A stretch of DNA of 64,000 nt from Nemertoderma westbladi. Its lineage: Eukaryota; Xenacoelomorpha; Nemertodermatida; Nemertodermatidae. The notes below the pieces were generated by a model. The model ran no database searches, was not told the origin of the DNA, and saw only the letters and a program-made list of their open reading frames with translations. Position 1 is the first letter of the stretch. Each line of letters begins with the position of its first letter. Of this stretch, positions 10,750 through 20,412 are shown in pieces. The DNA lies in NCBI GenBank assembly GCA_032718475.1, contig JAUCBJ010000002.1, forward strand, positions 27,096 through 91,095. The letters are read 5' to 3'. The position numbers were made by a program, and so were the translations under genes.

Positions 10750-11093
10750 ATGGCTGCTGTTGGCCAGGGACCGCTAAGGGCAGTCCTTGTCCTTTAGGCC
10801 TGGCGCATTACCAAATCCACCCCTACAGGCAGCAGGAAGTTGGCCAGGGCCTAATAGTACTCAGGCTAACCTGAATACTGCTTGCATTTTCCATCCCCCC
10901 CTGGCCCTTATAACTATGAAATTATTCCCGTACCCTGTAAGTTGCCCCAAAGTTCGCCCATAAATCGCCCCCAGTTTATTGAATGTGCCCAAAACCCATG
11001 GTCCCGCACCCAGTAGTAATATCGGAATAATCAATTTTAAATAAATACAAAAATATTCAACTCGCATTATGGAAAGTTGAAATACCGCGAACA

Positions 11094-11105
11094 GTTCCCC
11101 CCAAT
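11094..11105 (-). promoter_or_regulatory. Polypurine tract of element 1
   Basis: On the minus strand the sequence ATTGGGGGGAAC sits immediately 5' of the 3' LTR, the expected place and composition for the plus-strand primer of reverse transcription. Confidence 0.85.
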
Positions 11106-11258
11106 GACCTTCGTGAAGTCTGTCGGTCGATTGAGTTTGCGTAGGTCATTCCCAATATAAAAAACCCAAATTTAATATTGCATAGTTTTTAATTAATTTG
11201 GCCTAGAGTTTGTATAAAAATAAATGTTCGATAAATGTTCCTGGAATATCCCGATCCA

Positions 11259-13859
11259 CTATTTCTTTCTCTGATACGCCTTTCGTCTCTTCGCCCGTCG
11301 ACTCTCATCGATCGCTATGGCTGGTAGAGGAGCGTCCACATCCATCGTGAGTAACGCTTCGGCTTGTCTCCTGGCGGCTCTTCCTTTCGAAGGCATAGGG
11401 ATCATGTCGGTTCGTCTTTCCAACTCAGACTTGCGTGCCTCTAGGAACCACTCTCCGTCACCGAACTCCTCTTTATACGAGTATAATCGCCTAATGACTT
11501 CAAATGGACCGAATAATCCGGCGCTCAGTAGCAGATCCACGTAATGGAAAGGTAGCGTGGCCGACGTGTGGAGGCGTTCCGGGAAGGAGAAATACCCGCA
11601 CGCCATCTCCTGCGCAATATTCCGAGCGTTTCTCCGAACCTTGGTCTTTAAGTGGCTGTTTGCGTATGTTTCAAACATGACCATATTTCCCATAGCGGTA
11701 ACGTCTTTGGTTGGACATTTGATATAGCAGCGGGGGCTAGAGGAATGTCCACGGAAACCGCACGTGGTGCAGAGGTTATAAAGGATCGGACAGACGGAAA
11801 CGTCGTGGCCCGAAGTCGCGCAGTATGGGCAATAGAGTATCCCGATGAGCTGGAGGCATGAATCGGTAACCCGATTCCTTCTGCCGCGTGGGCACTGCTC
11901 CGAACCACAGTCGCCGCATACCTCCAACTGCATCTCTCGACCAGGAAATATCGGAATCGGGACGCCGACGTAGTATTCGAGTCGTCGGTCGCTCTTCGGA
12001 ATATTCTCGGTGGTCGGTAGCCCGCGGAATGCTAGGCTTTTGCGTAGTAGGTTCTCGCTCCGATAACCTTCTTTGTGTCCCGCTGGTCTTAACTCGGATG
12101 ACCGTTTCTGGCGGTGGATCCATTCAGTTTGCTCGGCGTACCAACGGGTTAGTCGCATAGGGTCCTGAGGAACGGCGGGTGTAGTAGCCACCGCTGGTCG
12201 GCGAAGAGGTGCCGGGGTTTTAGACGGAGGGATACCGAGGAGATCGTCGGGGGTCGGCGCATCGCTGGGGCCCTCCTCGACCAGTATCGCTGAGCGGGTC
12301 CGTTGGTGGCTGGTACTCGGGATCTCCGACGACCAATCTTCGCCACCCGGGAAAGGATACGGGGATAACCGTTGGCATATGTCGCCGAAGTCGCTCAATG
12401 CAGCTGTAGTAGCTACCTCCCTCGCGGGGCTACCGGAGCCGCGTGGGGTGTAAACGCCTGCTCTCTTCATCGGTTCGGCCGAGGCAACCCGTTTGGCGGC
12501 CGGTCCATACGCGGCCTCCGGCTCGAGTTGTCGCTTCGGGGTGGAGAGTAGAACACCCTCGTTTAGCCATATCTCTTCCCTTTCCGAGGAGATCAGAGGC
12601 TCCTCCGCACCGAGAAGTTCGGTAATCGTAGGGATGTCGTAAGGTCCGCTCTCGTCCCAGGAATCGATAACGGTGAGCGTTTTAGTCTCTCCCGGTGCGA
12701 TGTTCTCAACCACTTTGAACGCGTGGTGTATGACGTCGTTCCAGTCGTAGTCGACAAAGGAAAGGGGGACCGCCGTAATAAGGTTATCGAGAGTTTTACA
12801 GATAAACTTAGCGACGGTGTAGCACTCCATAACGACGTAAACATAGTTCCGTCGATCGGGATTCTCCCATCTTTGGTGTATCGTCCACTTCCGATCAACG
12901 TCCTTCCATCGACCCTCTCGCTCGCTCTTTATTTCCAATCCCGGGTATCCACCATATATTTTATTATAGTCCCGGAATTTCTGGGGTTTGAAGTCGATAC
13001 CGCCGTTTAGCACAGCGAGGTAGCCGATCCCGGATTTCGTCGGTCTCACCTCTTGGAATCCTCGCATGAACTCGGCGAATCGTAACCAGGCTAGTAGCGT
13101 TTGAGTGTCGATGCAATGGCTAAGGGCGTTGAGGTCGTCTCGTCGGTTTCTTCCTGCAGGAGCGTTCGCGTAGTCGTTCCGGACGTCCGCCTTGATATCC
13201 GACCCGATTTTAATGACGTCGAAGTCGAAGAGGATCTTTTGGATTTCCGGAGGCAGCAACCAGATCGCTCCGGCTGCCTGCACTTCCTGTCTGGGTGTCG
13301 GAAATATTCGACACACCAGTACCAAACCGTCCAGGGTTCCGAGGACGACGACTAAGGATCGACCGTATTCTTTCGCCCCGTACTTTTCCTGGTAGTCGTC
13401 TCGGTTCTGGATAATCGATACGCGTTCCTCTCGAAGCGTCGCCGTACACTCCGACAGGTTTCCCCAGTGGGCGAGGTACGTACTCTTGTCGTCGACGAAA
13501 CTTTGACATCTCGCCAACGTAATCGCTTTCGAGGTGGGCGTCGCGTTTCCCTCGTTGTCGTAGATCAAACATCGGGATCTGTAGACGCTCTGCCGGAACG
13601 TTTCCCAAAACGACGAATCGTCCCCTCTGGTTGCCTTTGCGTTCCGAGTTCTTTTCAGTCTCGTACTAGCATCGGCTAACCGGAGGGCTCGTAGATTCTT
13701 AGAATCCGGTCCCTCTCGCCCGGTGAATTTAATGACTCGCACGTTCTCATTTAGCAGGGTGCTCCAATTTGTATCAAAGTCAGGGGATCCGGGTTGCGAA
13801 TATTCCAGTAGATCTATCGTGTTACGTAATTCGCCGATAATTTGGCGATTTGGGTCCAT
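11259..13859 (-). CDS. Extra 866-codon ORF of element 1 (exonuclease-like segment, zinc knuckles)
   Basis: An intact ORF between pol and the 3' LTR, where some BEL elements carry an env-like gene. I see no signal peptide or transmembrane segment, so it is not an obvious envelope. Residues about 168-256 read like a DEDD-type 3'-5' exonuclease: a hydrophobic strand followed by a DG turn, LPPEIQKIL, then IKIGSDIKADV (candidate motif II with D225) and CIDTQTLLAW (candidate motif III with D251). A convincing first DxE motif is not seen, so activity is doubtful. Residues 440-570 are proline/serine-rich and probably disordered. Residues 648-711 hold cysteine clusters including two CCHC knuckles (C677-C680-H685-C690 and C697-C700-H705-C711), suggesting nucleic-acid binding. 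The C-terminus is basic (RRAKRRKAYQRKK), possibly a nuclear localisation signal. Role unknown; the exonuclease reading is inference. Confidence 0.85.
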   Translation of the reverse strand: MDPNRQIIGELRNTIDLLEYSQPGSPDFDTNWSTLLNENVRVIKFTGREGPDSKNLRALRLADASTRLKRTRNAKATRGDDSSFWETFRQSVYRSRCLIYDNEGNATPTSKAITLARCQSFVDDKSTYLAHWGNLSECTATLREERVSIIQNRDDYQEKYGAKEYGRSLVVVLGTLDGLVLVCRIFPTPRQEVQAAGAIWLLPPEIQKILFDFDVIKIGSDIKADVRNDYANAPAGRNRRDDLNALSHCIDTQTLLAWLRFAEFMRGFQEVRPTKSGIGYLAVLNGGIDFKPQKFRDYNKIYGGYPGLEIKSEREGRWKDVDRKWTIHQRWENPDRRNYVYVVMECYTVAKFICKTLDNLITAVPLSFVDYDWNDVIHHAFKVVENIAPGETKTLTVIDSWDESGPYDIPTITELLGAEEPLISSEREEIWLNEGVLLSTPKRQLEPEAAYGPAAKRVASAEPMKRAGVYTPRGSGSPAREVATTAALSDFGDICQRLSPYPFPGGEDWSSEIPSTSHQRTRSAILVEEGPSDAPTPDDLLGIPPSKTPAPLRRPAVATTPAVPQDPMRLTRWYAEQTEWIHRQKRSSELRPAGHKEGYRSENLLRKSLAFRGLPTTENIPKSDRRLEYYVGVPIPIFPGREMQLEVCGDCGSEQCPRGRRNRVTDSCLQLIGILYCPYCATSGHDVSVCPILYNLCTTCGFRGHSSSPRCYIKCPTKDVTAMGNMVMFETYANSHLKTKVRRNARNIAQEMACGYFSFPERLHTSATLPFHYVDLLLSAGLFGPFEVIRRLYSYKEEFGDGEWFLEARKSELERRTDMIPMPSKGRAARRQAEALLTMDVDAPLPAIAIDESRRAKRRKAYQRKK
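13644..13665 (-). promoter_or_regulatory. Hairpin motif inside the 866-codon ORF
   Basis: The core CGAGTTCTTTTCAGTCTCG is identical to two of the LTR copies. Here it encodes TRLKRTRN, in a different frame from the gag copy, so the conservation is at nucleotide level. Confidence 0.6.
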
Positions 13860-15111
13860 ATTTACGATTATATCCGTTACAAATTAGATCAGTTAATTAT
13901 AAGTCCAGAAAGTCTGAAACTATAGCGATAGCAGAATAATTCAGTTTTTTATTTAATTCAGTTTATTAAATAATATTGCTATATAGACATCTATCATCTT
14001 ATTGCTAATACATTCAGCATTTACAGTTACTATAGCTATACATTAATATCCAACCAGTTTTTTATGACTTTTTTGTCCTTTCTTTTTTCTAATTCTTTTC
14101 TTTAGACCTTTTTTATACTTTTTTTTTGTCTTTTTTCATTTCATTATTATTTCATCTCATTTCATTTATTTCCACATATATTTCAACACATTTATTTCCA
14201 CCATTTATTTCACATTTATTTATTTCCACATCATCATTTGGGTTTATAGCCCCCCGGCTATCATCATTGGTTATAAGCGCAGCACCATGGTGCGCATCAT
14301 TTCATTTTCATCAGCATACGCGTCATCATTCAGGTTTATAGTAGAGTTGTCTGATCCTTTTCATCGTTTCCAACTATATTCAATCATTTTCTTTGGTTAA
14401 TCTTTGTCGTGGAAGGGGTGTTACGCGGCAATCTGGGATCTACAGCTGGACTCGTTACACCGCCTACGCCCCAAACTGCGCACGTAACGGACAATGAAGA
14501 CGCTGGGAGTGAAGTCACGTGGAATGCACCAGGGACCCACCAGAATAACACTCCCAACAACATAAAGCTCAGTCGACGAAGTCATGTGGGATGGGGTTAC
14601 GCAACATTCTGGGATCTACAGCTGGACTCGTTACACCGCCTACGCCCCAAAATCCACGCAACGGTCCCACCAGAATAACGCGACTGAGAAACATAAAACC
14701 CTCTATCGTCGAAGTCATGTGGATGCACCATGGACCCACCAGAATAACGGGATAGAGGGGGTGTTGCGCGGCAATCCGGGATCTACAGCTGGACTCGTTA
14801 CACCGCCTAGGCCCCGAACTGCGCACGCAACGGACAACATAACATACTGCGATGAATACAATGAATTCCACTTCAAATCTTTTCCATTTCCAATAATCCA
14901 ATATCGTAGGTCCTGATGACCAAAATCAGGGTAAACAATGCATAAACGACCCTGCGTCAGTCGAAACATCTGCAGGGTGACGCTGGACTCCACATAACAC
15001 ACGAGGAAACACAAATACCATTGCTTGGTTACAGTTGGTTTAAGGGGAGGTCCATAATTCGTTGTCAGTAAATCACAGTTTAAAGGAGTTTGTCAACATG
15101 ATGAGAAGGGT
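13860..15111 (-). other. Spacer between pol and the extra ORF of element 1
   Basis: Non-coding 1.25 kb. 14040-14240 is a T-rich low-complexity tract. 14410-14835 contains three copies of a ~75-bp core around GGGATCTACAGCTGGACTCG (at about 14435, 14611 and 14778, periods about 176 and 167). A secondary motif GACCCACCAGAATAAC lies between the copies. It could hold signals for a separate message for the extra ORF, but nothing definite is seen. Confidence 0.6.
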
Positions 15112-18100
15112 TTACACGGTTTTGTAATTGTCACCAATGTCTGCAGCAGGATCCGTAGTAGGGAACTTATCACCTCTTGTAGAATCACCACTGTCATTGC
15201 CTTCAAGAAGGCACAGCCTCTGGATAGGGCGTTGGTAGTGGCCCTTTTTATAATTGTCACCAATATCCGCAGCAGGATCTTGAGTAGGGAACTTGTCACC
15301 TCTCGTAGAGTCACCGCTGTCATTGCCTTCAAGAAGGCACAGCCTCTGGATAGGGCGTTGGTAGTGGCCCTTTTTATAATTGTCACCAATGTCCGCAGCA
15401 GGATCTTGAGTAGGGAACTTGTCACCTCTCGTAGAGTCACCGCTGTCATTGCCTTCAAGAAGGCACAGCCTCTGGATAGGGCGTTGGTAGTGGCCCTTTG
15501 CCGTTCGTATCGTCACAGTCCTCGCAAGTCCGTCTTTGCTTGGGTGTATGGTCACGACCCGCGCCACAGGCCAGTGAACGCGGTCTTTGAGATCTTCTTT
15601 AACTAGTACCATGTCGCCAACTGCGACGTTCCGGTAGGTGTTGTTCCATTTCCTCCTGGTCCGGAGGGTTATGAGGTACTCCTGGGCCCAAATTCTCCAC
15701 CAATGCGCTGCCAACGCTTGGGCCTTTTTCCAGTTTGTATGTTTCGTGATCTCGTTGGGATCCGGGAACATGGTTTCCGGGAGAACGTGGGTTTTGGGTC
15801 TCCCCAATAAGTGGTTAGGAGTGAGGGGCTCCAGGTCTGTGGGGTCGTCGCGGATAGGGACAATAGGTCGGTTGTTCAGGGTAGCCGTGATCTCGCAGAA
15901 TGTTGTGCGGAGGGTGTCATGGGTTACCCGGGTATCGCCTAGAGCGACGCGCATGGATCGTTTCACTAGGTCGATCAGTTTCTCCCATACCCCGCTCGTA
16001 TGGGGTGCTAAGGGGGTCTGGAAGTGCCACTGTATCTGGTGTTCCTTCCAGACTTGGGATGCGGTGTTATCGGTAAACCATCCCTCGATCGCCTCTCTAA
16101 GTTCTCTTTCTCCTCCCACAAAGTTTGTACCATTATCGGAATACATGTGGCGGCATGTCCCGTTGTTCGCCACGAACCGACGCAGAGCGTTGATGAATGC
16201 CTGTTGTGTCAGATTTACCACGATATCTAGGTAAATTGCCCTAGACCTTAGGCAGGTGAAGATGGCTCCCCAGCATTTGATGTTGGATCGTCGTTCAATA
16301 ACCGTGAACGGTCCGAAACAGTCCACTCCGGTGACGTAGAATGGTGGGGAATCCGCTTGTAGACGGGTGGCTGGTAAGTCGGCCATCTTTTGGGTGATTG
16401 GTGGCGCTAGGTAACGTCTGCAGGTGAAGCAACGTTTCAACACTTTCCGGATCAGTGGCTGGATGTGGGTGATCCAATATCTTTGTCTTATATTAGCTAT
16501 AATCCAATTCTGTCCTGCGTGGTGGTTGTCCTCGTGACATTGTAGAATTAATAGCTTAGCTAGTGTCAACGTTCCGGGCAGAAGCGCCGGGTATTTAACC
16601 TCATATTCGACCGGGGCGTTTGCCATCCGGGTATTCAGTCGGATCAGTCCGTCCTCTCCCATCATTGGTCTCAGTTGGTAGACTGGGCTGTCCGGTTTCA
16701 ACGTTTTGCCCGCACTAAGTTGTTCCCATTCATCGGGGAAACTTTCTTTCTGGACATATCTAACAATACACTTCTCCGCGATAATGAGTTCTTGTATATT
16801 CCGTTGAACTATCGGTTTGTTGTTTTTCCACCGTAGGAAGTTGCGAAGGGTTATAACGTGGTGGACGAGCCGTCTCATGGATGAAGTTCGCTCGATCAAC
16901 CGATGTAAAGACGCCGCTAGTTGAGTGATCGTCGCGACGTTATAGTGCCTGCCCGAGTCCTTTGCAGGCTCAGTCAGACAACTATAAATTTCCACCGCGT
17001 TGCTTCGATGGATTTTACGGATCTCTTTATCGTCCTCGGAGTATTTTCCGCTATCGAGCTCGGGGTCGAATCGGGTACTCCATGTTAACTGTGGCTGCCG
17101 TAGGAATTCCGGGCCTGTAAGCCAGAGTTTACTTTTACCGAGTTGTTTTGGGGTGGCGCCTCGGCTTGATAAGTCCGCTGGGTTTTCCTTCCCGTTCACG
17201 TGATGCCACTGTTCTCGGCCGGTACACTGTTTAATCTCCGTGGCTCGGTTTGCAACAAATGTGGTGTGACGCCGTGATGGAGAGTGGAGATAATAGAGAA
17301 CTATACTCGAATCTACCCAGAAGTGTTGAGATTCTATGGGGATCCGTAGATTCCGCATGACCATGCGATTCTGTCTTACTGCCCAAACTGCAGCTTGTAG
17401 CTCGAGTCTCGGGATCGTTGCTACGAATTCCCCGGATACTGTCTTTGCTTTGGAGAATAAGAAGCTTGTATCGCCGTTTCCATCGTTACTTAGTCTCCGT
17501 AGGAAGGTGACTACGCCGATTCCGGTATTCGAAGCATCCGAAAAGGTGTGGAGCTGGAAGATATCGGTGGGCAATTTATCGAGGAAGAACGGTCTAGGTA
17601 TCCGCATAAGATGTAGGTGTTCGAGCTGCTCCGTCCATTTTCTCCATTTGACGCTGAGGTATGGGGGGAGCTCTTCGTCCCATCCCAGTCCTTCTATCCA
17701 CATTTCCTTAATCAGGTTCATTCCGGCCAAGGTTACTGGAGATATGAAATTTAGTGGGTCGAAGATGGCGCTTTTTATCGACAAACATCCCCTTTTTGTC
17801 ATAGGCTTGGGTAGGGGTTTATATTTGAAGATGAATTCGTCTGATTCTATGTCCCATTCAATCCCAAGTACACGATGTTCCGCATCCTCCGAATACATTT
17901 TGTTATTTTCCAGCCGGATGTCCTCCGGAAACTTTTCCATAAGTGTTTTGTCGTGGGATCTGAACTTCACGAGCGGAAACCCTCCTTTATTCAGACATCC
18001 TACCATCCCCATTGCTAGCCGATATGCCTCATCCACATTATCCGCGCCGGCGCATCCGTCGTCCACATAGAAGCATCGTTGAATGGTTTCTATGACGGTT

Positions 18101-18909
18101 GGAGGGAACTCGTTTTCGCACATAGTTGCTGTCCTCTTTAGCATGTCACTGCATGCTACCGGCGAGTCCTTAGCGCCGAATATCCTGACGACCATACGCA
18201 TTACGTCTACGTCCTTGATCGTGAGTTGGCTAATCTCCTGTTGAGTAAGCGTTTTATCCGTCCATAGGATACGTAGACAGTCCGAGTCTCTTGGTAACGT
18301 ACGAACTTGATGAAACATGGCCTTGATGTCACAGGTGAATGCTACCCGGTTTTCCCTGAACCTGATCAATACGCCGATGAGTGTACTATATATGTTGGGT
18401 CCCGTGTAAAGCTGACTGTTTAGGGATTCGCCCTGGTACATAGCGGCAGCATCATTTACCACTCGGATTTTCCCACCTTTGCGGGCTTCTACTACATAGT
18501 GGGTTGGGAGATAATATGTTCTTTCACCACCTTGCAGTTCATTCCGTGGTACCATTTCTGCTAATCCATCATCGAGATATCCTTGGATTACGGTATTATA
18601 TTTCTCCTTTATCTCGGGTTGGTCATTCAGCCGGCGTAGAATCCCTTTAAGTCGCCTAAGTGCCATGCTGGCGTTGTTTGCCATTGGTTTGTTTGGATCC
18701 TTCCATAACATAGGTGAACACCAATGTCCGTCTTTAAACGTGGCCTGGTCGAGAACGTCCATACAATATTGGTCCTCTTCGGATGGGTTTTCGTCCTTTT
18801 CCGCGAACTCCTGGGTCTCCAAATTAAAATATTTCGTCATCTCTCGTTGGGTTTTCTCGGTTTCCAGAAACAAATCCTCGTCAAGATCCGAAGCTGAGCA
18901 ATAACCCAC
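15112..18909 (-). CDS. pol: BEL/Pao Pol: RT, RNase H, integrase, DUF5641-like domain (element 1)
   Basis: 1265 codons, in the same frame as gag and protease; the frame is open back to a TAG at 18931-18933. RT: motif A FTCDIKAMFHQ (D194) and catalytic YVDDG (281-285). RNase H: HTFSDAS (D458), IPRLEL (E503), WVDSS (D533). Integrase: HHCC zinc site (H792, H796-H797, C827, C830), then the core DDE triad D863 (GVDCFGP), D925 (YSDNGTNF) and E976 (SGVWEKLI). The DUF5641-like end contains AHWWRIWAQEYL and GDMVLVKED. All catalytic residues expected are present. The last 126 residues are a 42-residue unit repeated three times. The frame has no ATG close to its start, fitting translation as part of Gag-Pol. 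No strong frameshift signal is needed, because Gag, protease and Pol share one frame. Confidence 0.93.
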   Translation of the reverse strand: MGYCSASDLDEDLFLETEKTQREMTKYFNLETQEFAEKDENPSEEDQYCMDVLDQATFKDGHWCSPMLWKDPNKPMANNASMALRRLKGILRRLNDQPEIKEKYNTVIQGYLDDGLAEMVPRNELQGGERTYYLPTHYVVEARKGGKIRVVNDAAAMYQGESLNSQLYTGPNIYSTLIGVLIRFRENRVAFTCDIKAMFHQVRTLPRDSDCLRILWTDKTLTQQEISQLTIKDVDVMRMVVRIFGAKDSPVACSDMLKRTATMCENEFPPTVIETIQRCFYVDDGCAGADNVDEAYRLAMGMVGCLNKGGFPLVKFRSHDKTLMEKFPEDIRLENNKMYSEDAEHRVLGIEWDIESDEFIFKYKPLPKPMTKRGCLSIKSAIFDPLNFISPVTLAGMNLIKEMWIEGLGWDEELPPYLSVKWRKWTEQLEHLHLMRIPRPFFLDKLPTDIFQLHTFSDASNTGIGVVTFLRRLSNDGNGDTSFLFSKAKTVSGEFVATIPRLELQAAVWAVRQNRMVMRNLRIPIESQHFWVDSSIVLYYLHSPSRRHTTFVANRATEIKQCTGREQWHHVNGKENPADLSSRGATPKQLGKSKLWLTGPEFLRQPQLTWSTRFDPELDSGKYSEDDKEIRKIHRSNAVEIYSCLTEPAKDSGRHYNVATITQLAASLHRLIERTSSMRRLVHHVITLRNFLRWKNNKPIVQRNIQELIIAEKCIVRYVQKESFPDEWEQLSAGKTLKPDSPVYQLRPMMGEDGLIRLNTRMANAPVEYEVKYPALLPGTLTLAKLLILQCHEDNHHAGQNWIIANIRQRYWITHIQPLIRKVLKRCFTCRRYLAPPITQKMADLPATRLQADSPPFYVTGVDCFGPFTVIERRSNIKCWGAIFTCLRSRAIYLDIVVNLTQQAFINALRRFVANNGTCRHMYSDNGTNFVGGERELREAIEGWFTDNTASQVWKEHQIQWHFQTPLAPHTSGVWEKLIDLVKRSMRVALGDTRVTHDTLRTTFCEITATLNNRPIVPIRDDPTDLEPLTPNHLLGRPKTHVLPETMFPDPNEITKHTNWKKAQALAAHWWRIWAQEYLITLRTRRKWNNTYRNVAVGDMVLVKEDLKDRVHWPVARVVTIHPSKDGLARTVTIRTAKGHYQRPIQRLCLLEGNDSGDSTRGDKFPTQDPAADIGDNYKKGHYQRPIQRLCLLEGNDSGDSTRGDKFPTQDPAADIGDNYKKGHYQRPIQRLCLLEGNDSGDSTRGDKFPTTDPAADIGDNYKTV
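15113..15500 (-). repeat. 126-bp x3 tandem repeat at the end of pol
   Basis: The unit encodes 42 residues (GHYQRPIQRLCLLEG... to ...DIGDNYKK) three times in frame, so the Pol C-terminus is extended without loss of the frame. The plus-strand landmark TTTTTATAATTGTCACCAAT recurs 126 bp apart (15245, 15371). The terminal unit is the most diverged. Confidence 0.92.
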
Positions 18910-18930
18910 AGAGGTTACATTCTCTTTAAT

Positions 18931-20142
18931 CTAACATTTAGGAAGGTAGGTATAGGTGTCTGTAGTTTCCTCCTTAATGCCGCAGAGTGTCCATCCCATT
19001 ATTGTTCGTTCAGCATAAAATCCATCATCCTGGTTTATAGATCGAGCGATATCTCCGGTGGGGATGTGTAGTTCCGGTGTATCAAGTCCGATCAGTAGGG
19101 TGATACGGTTCACGTCCAACTGCGGACACCTCAGGTCTACATCGTCTCGGTCCAATTGTATGAGGGGGGCGTACTCGGCTGATTGTCGGAACCGCACCCG
19201 GAGGTCTGTGTGTACCAAGGCGTTCTTGATGGTTAACTTAGCCGTTTCGTAGCCCTTCATCACTCCTTCCATCTGGAGTTGTACCTCCCCGGACTCTACT
19301 TCTCTGTTATCGGTGATGGTTTGTATGGGCCGTTTACAAGGTTCATATTCTAGGCCGAGTTGCTCGAGGAAATCCCGGTCGATGATGGTTCCGTCAGACC
19401 CGTTATCGAGGAACGCGAGTGTCGTCAAAGATTTGCCGACTCCTTGGATCCTTACTGGGATTACCTTTGCGAAAACCATGTAGCGGCGATTTATAAGATT
19501 AATCGTGGCCGAAATATTGGTTACTTGTGGTGTATCGGTGGAGATTTTAAACGGGTTGGTTTCTCTCCGTTGGGTTGTCCGGGTTACTTTGAAGATGTGG
19601 TTTGTTTCTCCTCTTCGCCTGGCTTCGATCCGAAAGGGGAGGGTAGTAAAATCGAAGTTCGCGGGGATGTGGAGGAGCGTGTGATGGCGTTGGTCGTTAC
19701 AGACAGCACAGCATGATCTTTGGTCACACTCCCGAACATAGTGACCTGTTCCAAGACACCGGAAGCATCCTCGGTGTTTCATTATCGCCTCGAAGCGTGG
19801 GACGAGTTCGGCGAACTGAAACTTTCTGCAGAATTCCACTTTATGTTTCTCCCCACAGAAGAGACAGAGTAGGGAATTTGTGATGCCTTCCCTTTCGGGT
19901 GCCCAACTCGCGAGATAACATGCCCATTCCTCGGCGGATGTCGGTTCCTCGTAGTCTTCGTCGTCGGAATCCTCGGCCATGGTGATGGCCATCGTACTCA
20001 CCGGTGGGGGGCGGAATCTCGGTTTCGGAGGGGTTATCTTACTCCTGGAGTTGCTCTCTATTCCGTCCAACTTTGCGAGACTCTGTTTTGAAAACATCGA
20101 GTCATTCATGGCTTCGGAGATATCGTCCAGGAATGCCGACAT
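18931..20142 (-). CDS. Gag zinc-knuckle and aspartic protease segment (element 1)
   Basis: 403 codons between two in-frame stops, read in the same frame as the upstream Gag and downstream Pol. It holds a CCHC knuckle (CFRCLGTGHYVREC) with neighbouring cysteines (CCAVCNDQRH), then a DUF1758-like retroviral-type aspartic protease with the catalytic FLDNGSDGTIID block, and ends after GWTLCGIKEE. DNG replaces the usual DSG/DTG at the active site, as is seen in some BEL relatives. The first ATG is probably not a real start, since the DUF1759-like Gag domain continues upstream through the TGA stops. Confidence 0.85.
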   Translation of the reverse strand: MSAFLDDISEAMNDSMFSKQSLAKLDGIESNSRSKITPPKPRFRPPPVSTMAITMAEDSDDEDYEEPTSAEEWACYLASWAPEREGITNSLLCLFCGEKHKVEFCRKFQFAELVPRFEAIMKHRGCFRCLGTGHYVRECDQRSCCAVCNDQRHHTLLHIPANFDFTTLPFRIEARRRGETNHIFKVTRTTQRRETNPFKISTDTPQVTNISATINLINRRYMVFAKVIPVRIQGVGKSLTTLAFLDNGSDGTIIDRDFLEQLGLEYEPCKRPIQTITDNREVESGEVQLQMEGVMKGYETAKLTIKNALVHTDLRVRFRQSAEYAPLIQLDRDDVDLRCPQLDVNRITLLIGLDTPELHIPTGDIARSINQDDGFYAERTIMGWTLCGIKEETTDTYTYLPKC

Positions 20143-20412
20143 TTCAAGGAAGCTAGGATCTCGATCTGGATGTCTGCGCCGGAGATCTACACATTTATAA
20201 GCCCACTTACTTTGTAGCCATCCGGGGAACTTCTTGGCGATCTGTCAGAGGTTTAGAATGTTGTTCACCTGGTCCTCCTTATTTAAGGGTTTCAGAGTAT
20301 AGTAGGCATCCTTCATAGAGTCGGAGAATTCCTGTATGTTCTGTGGGTCCCCTAGTGATCCCGCGTCCTGTATCAGTCTCTCTAGAGTTTTATTAATTAT
20401 AGTTCCGGTATT
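20143..20412 (-). pseudogene. Gag segment between two in-frame TGA codons (element 1)
   Basis: The minus strand continues the DUF1759-like Gag domain in the same frame (INKTLERLIQDAGS, then KFPGWLQSKW and LEMSAFLDDI). It is interrupted only by TGA at 20413-20415 and TGA at 20245-20247. Family context suggests glycine and arginine codons at these positions, so single substitutions could explain both. Confidence 0.7.

Larger units (their letters stand above)
9485..11093 (-). repeat. 3' LTR of element 1 (left end)
   Basis: 1609-bp long terminal repeat, starting TGTTGCC and ending GCGAACA on the plus strand. It differs from the other LTR by one 1-bp indel and about eight substitutions. Because the element reads on the minus strand, this is its 3' LTR. 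It contains six copies of a ~70-bp repeat, a duplicated ~95-bp segment, and three copies of a hairpin motif. Confidence 0.95.

Noticed and set aside
11259-13859. The extra ORF of element 1 as an envelope gene
   Set aside because: No signal peptide, fusion segment or transmembrane helix is visible, and it has CCHC knuckles and a basic tail.
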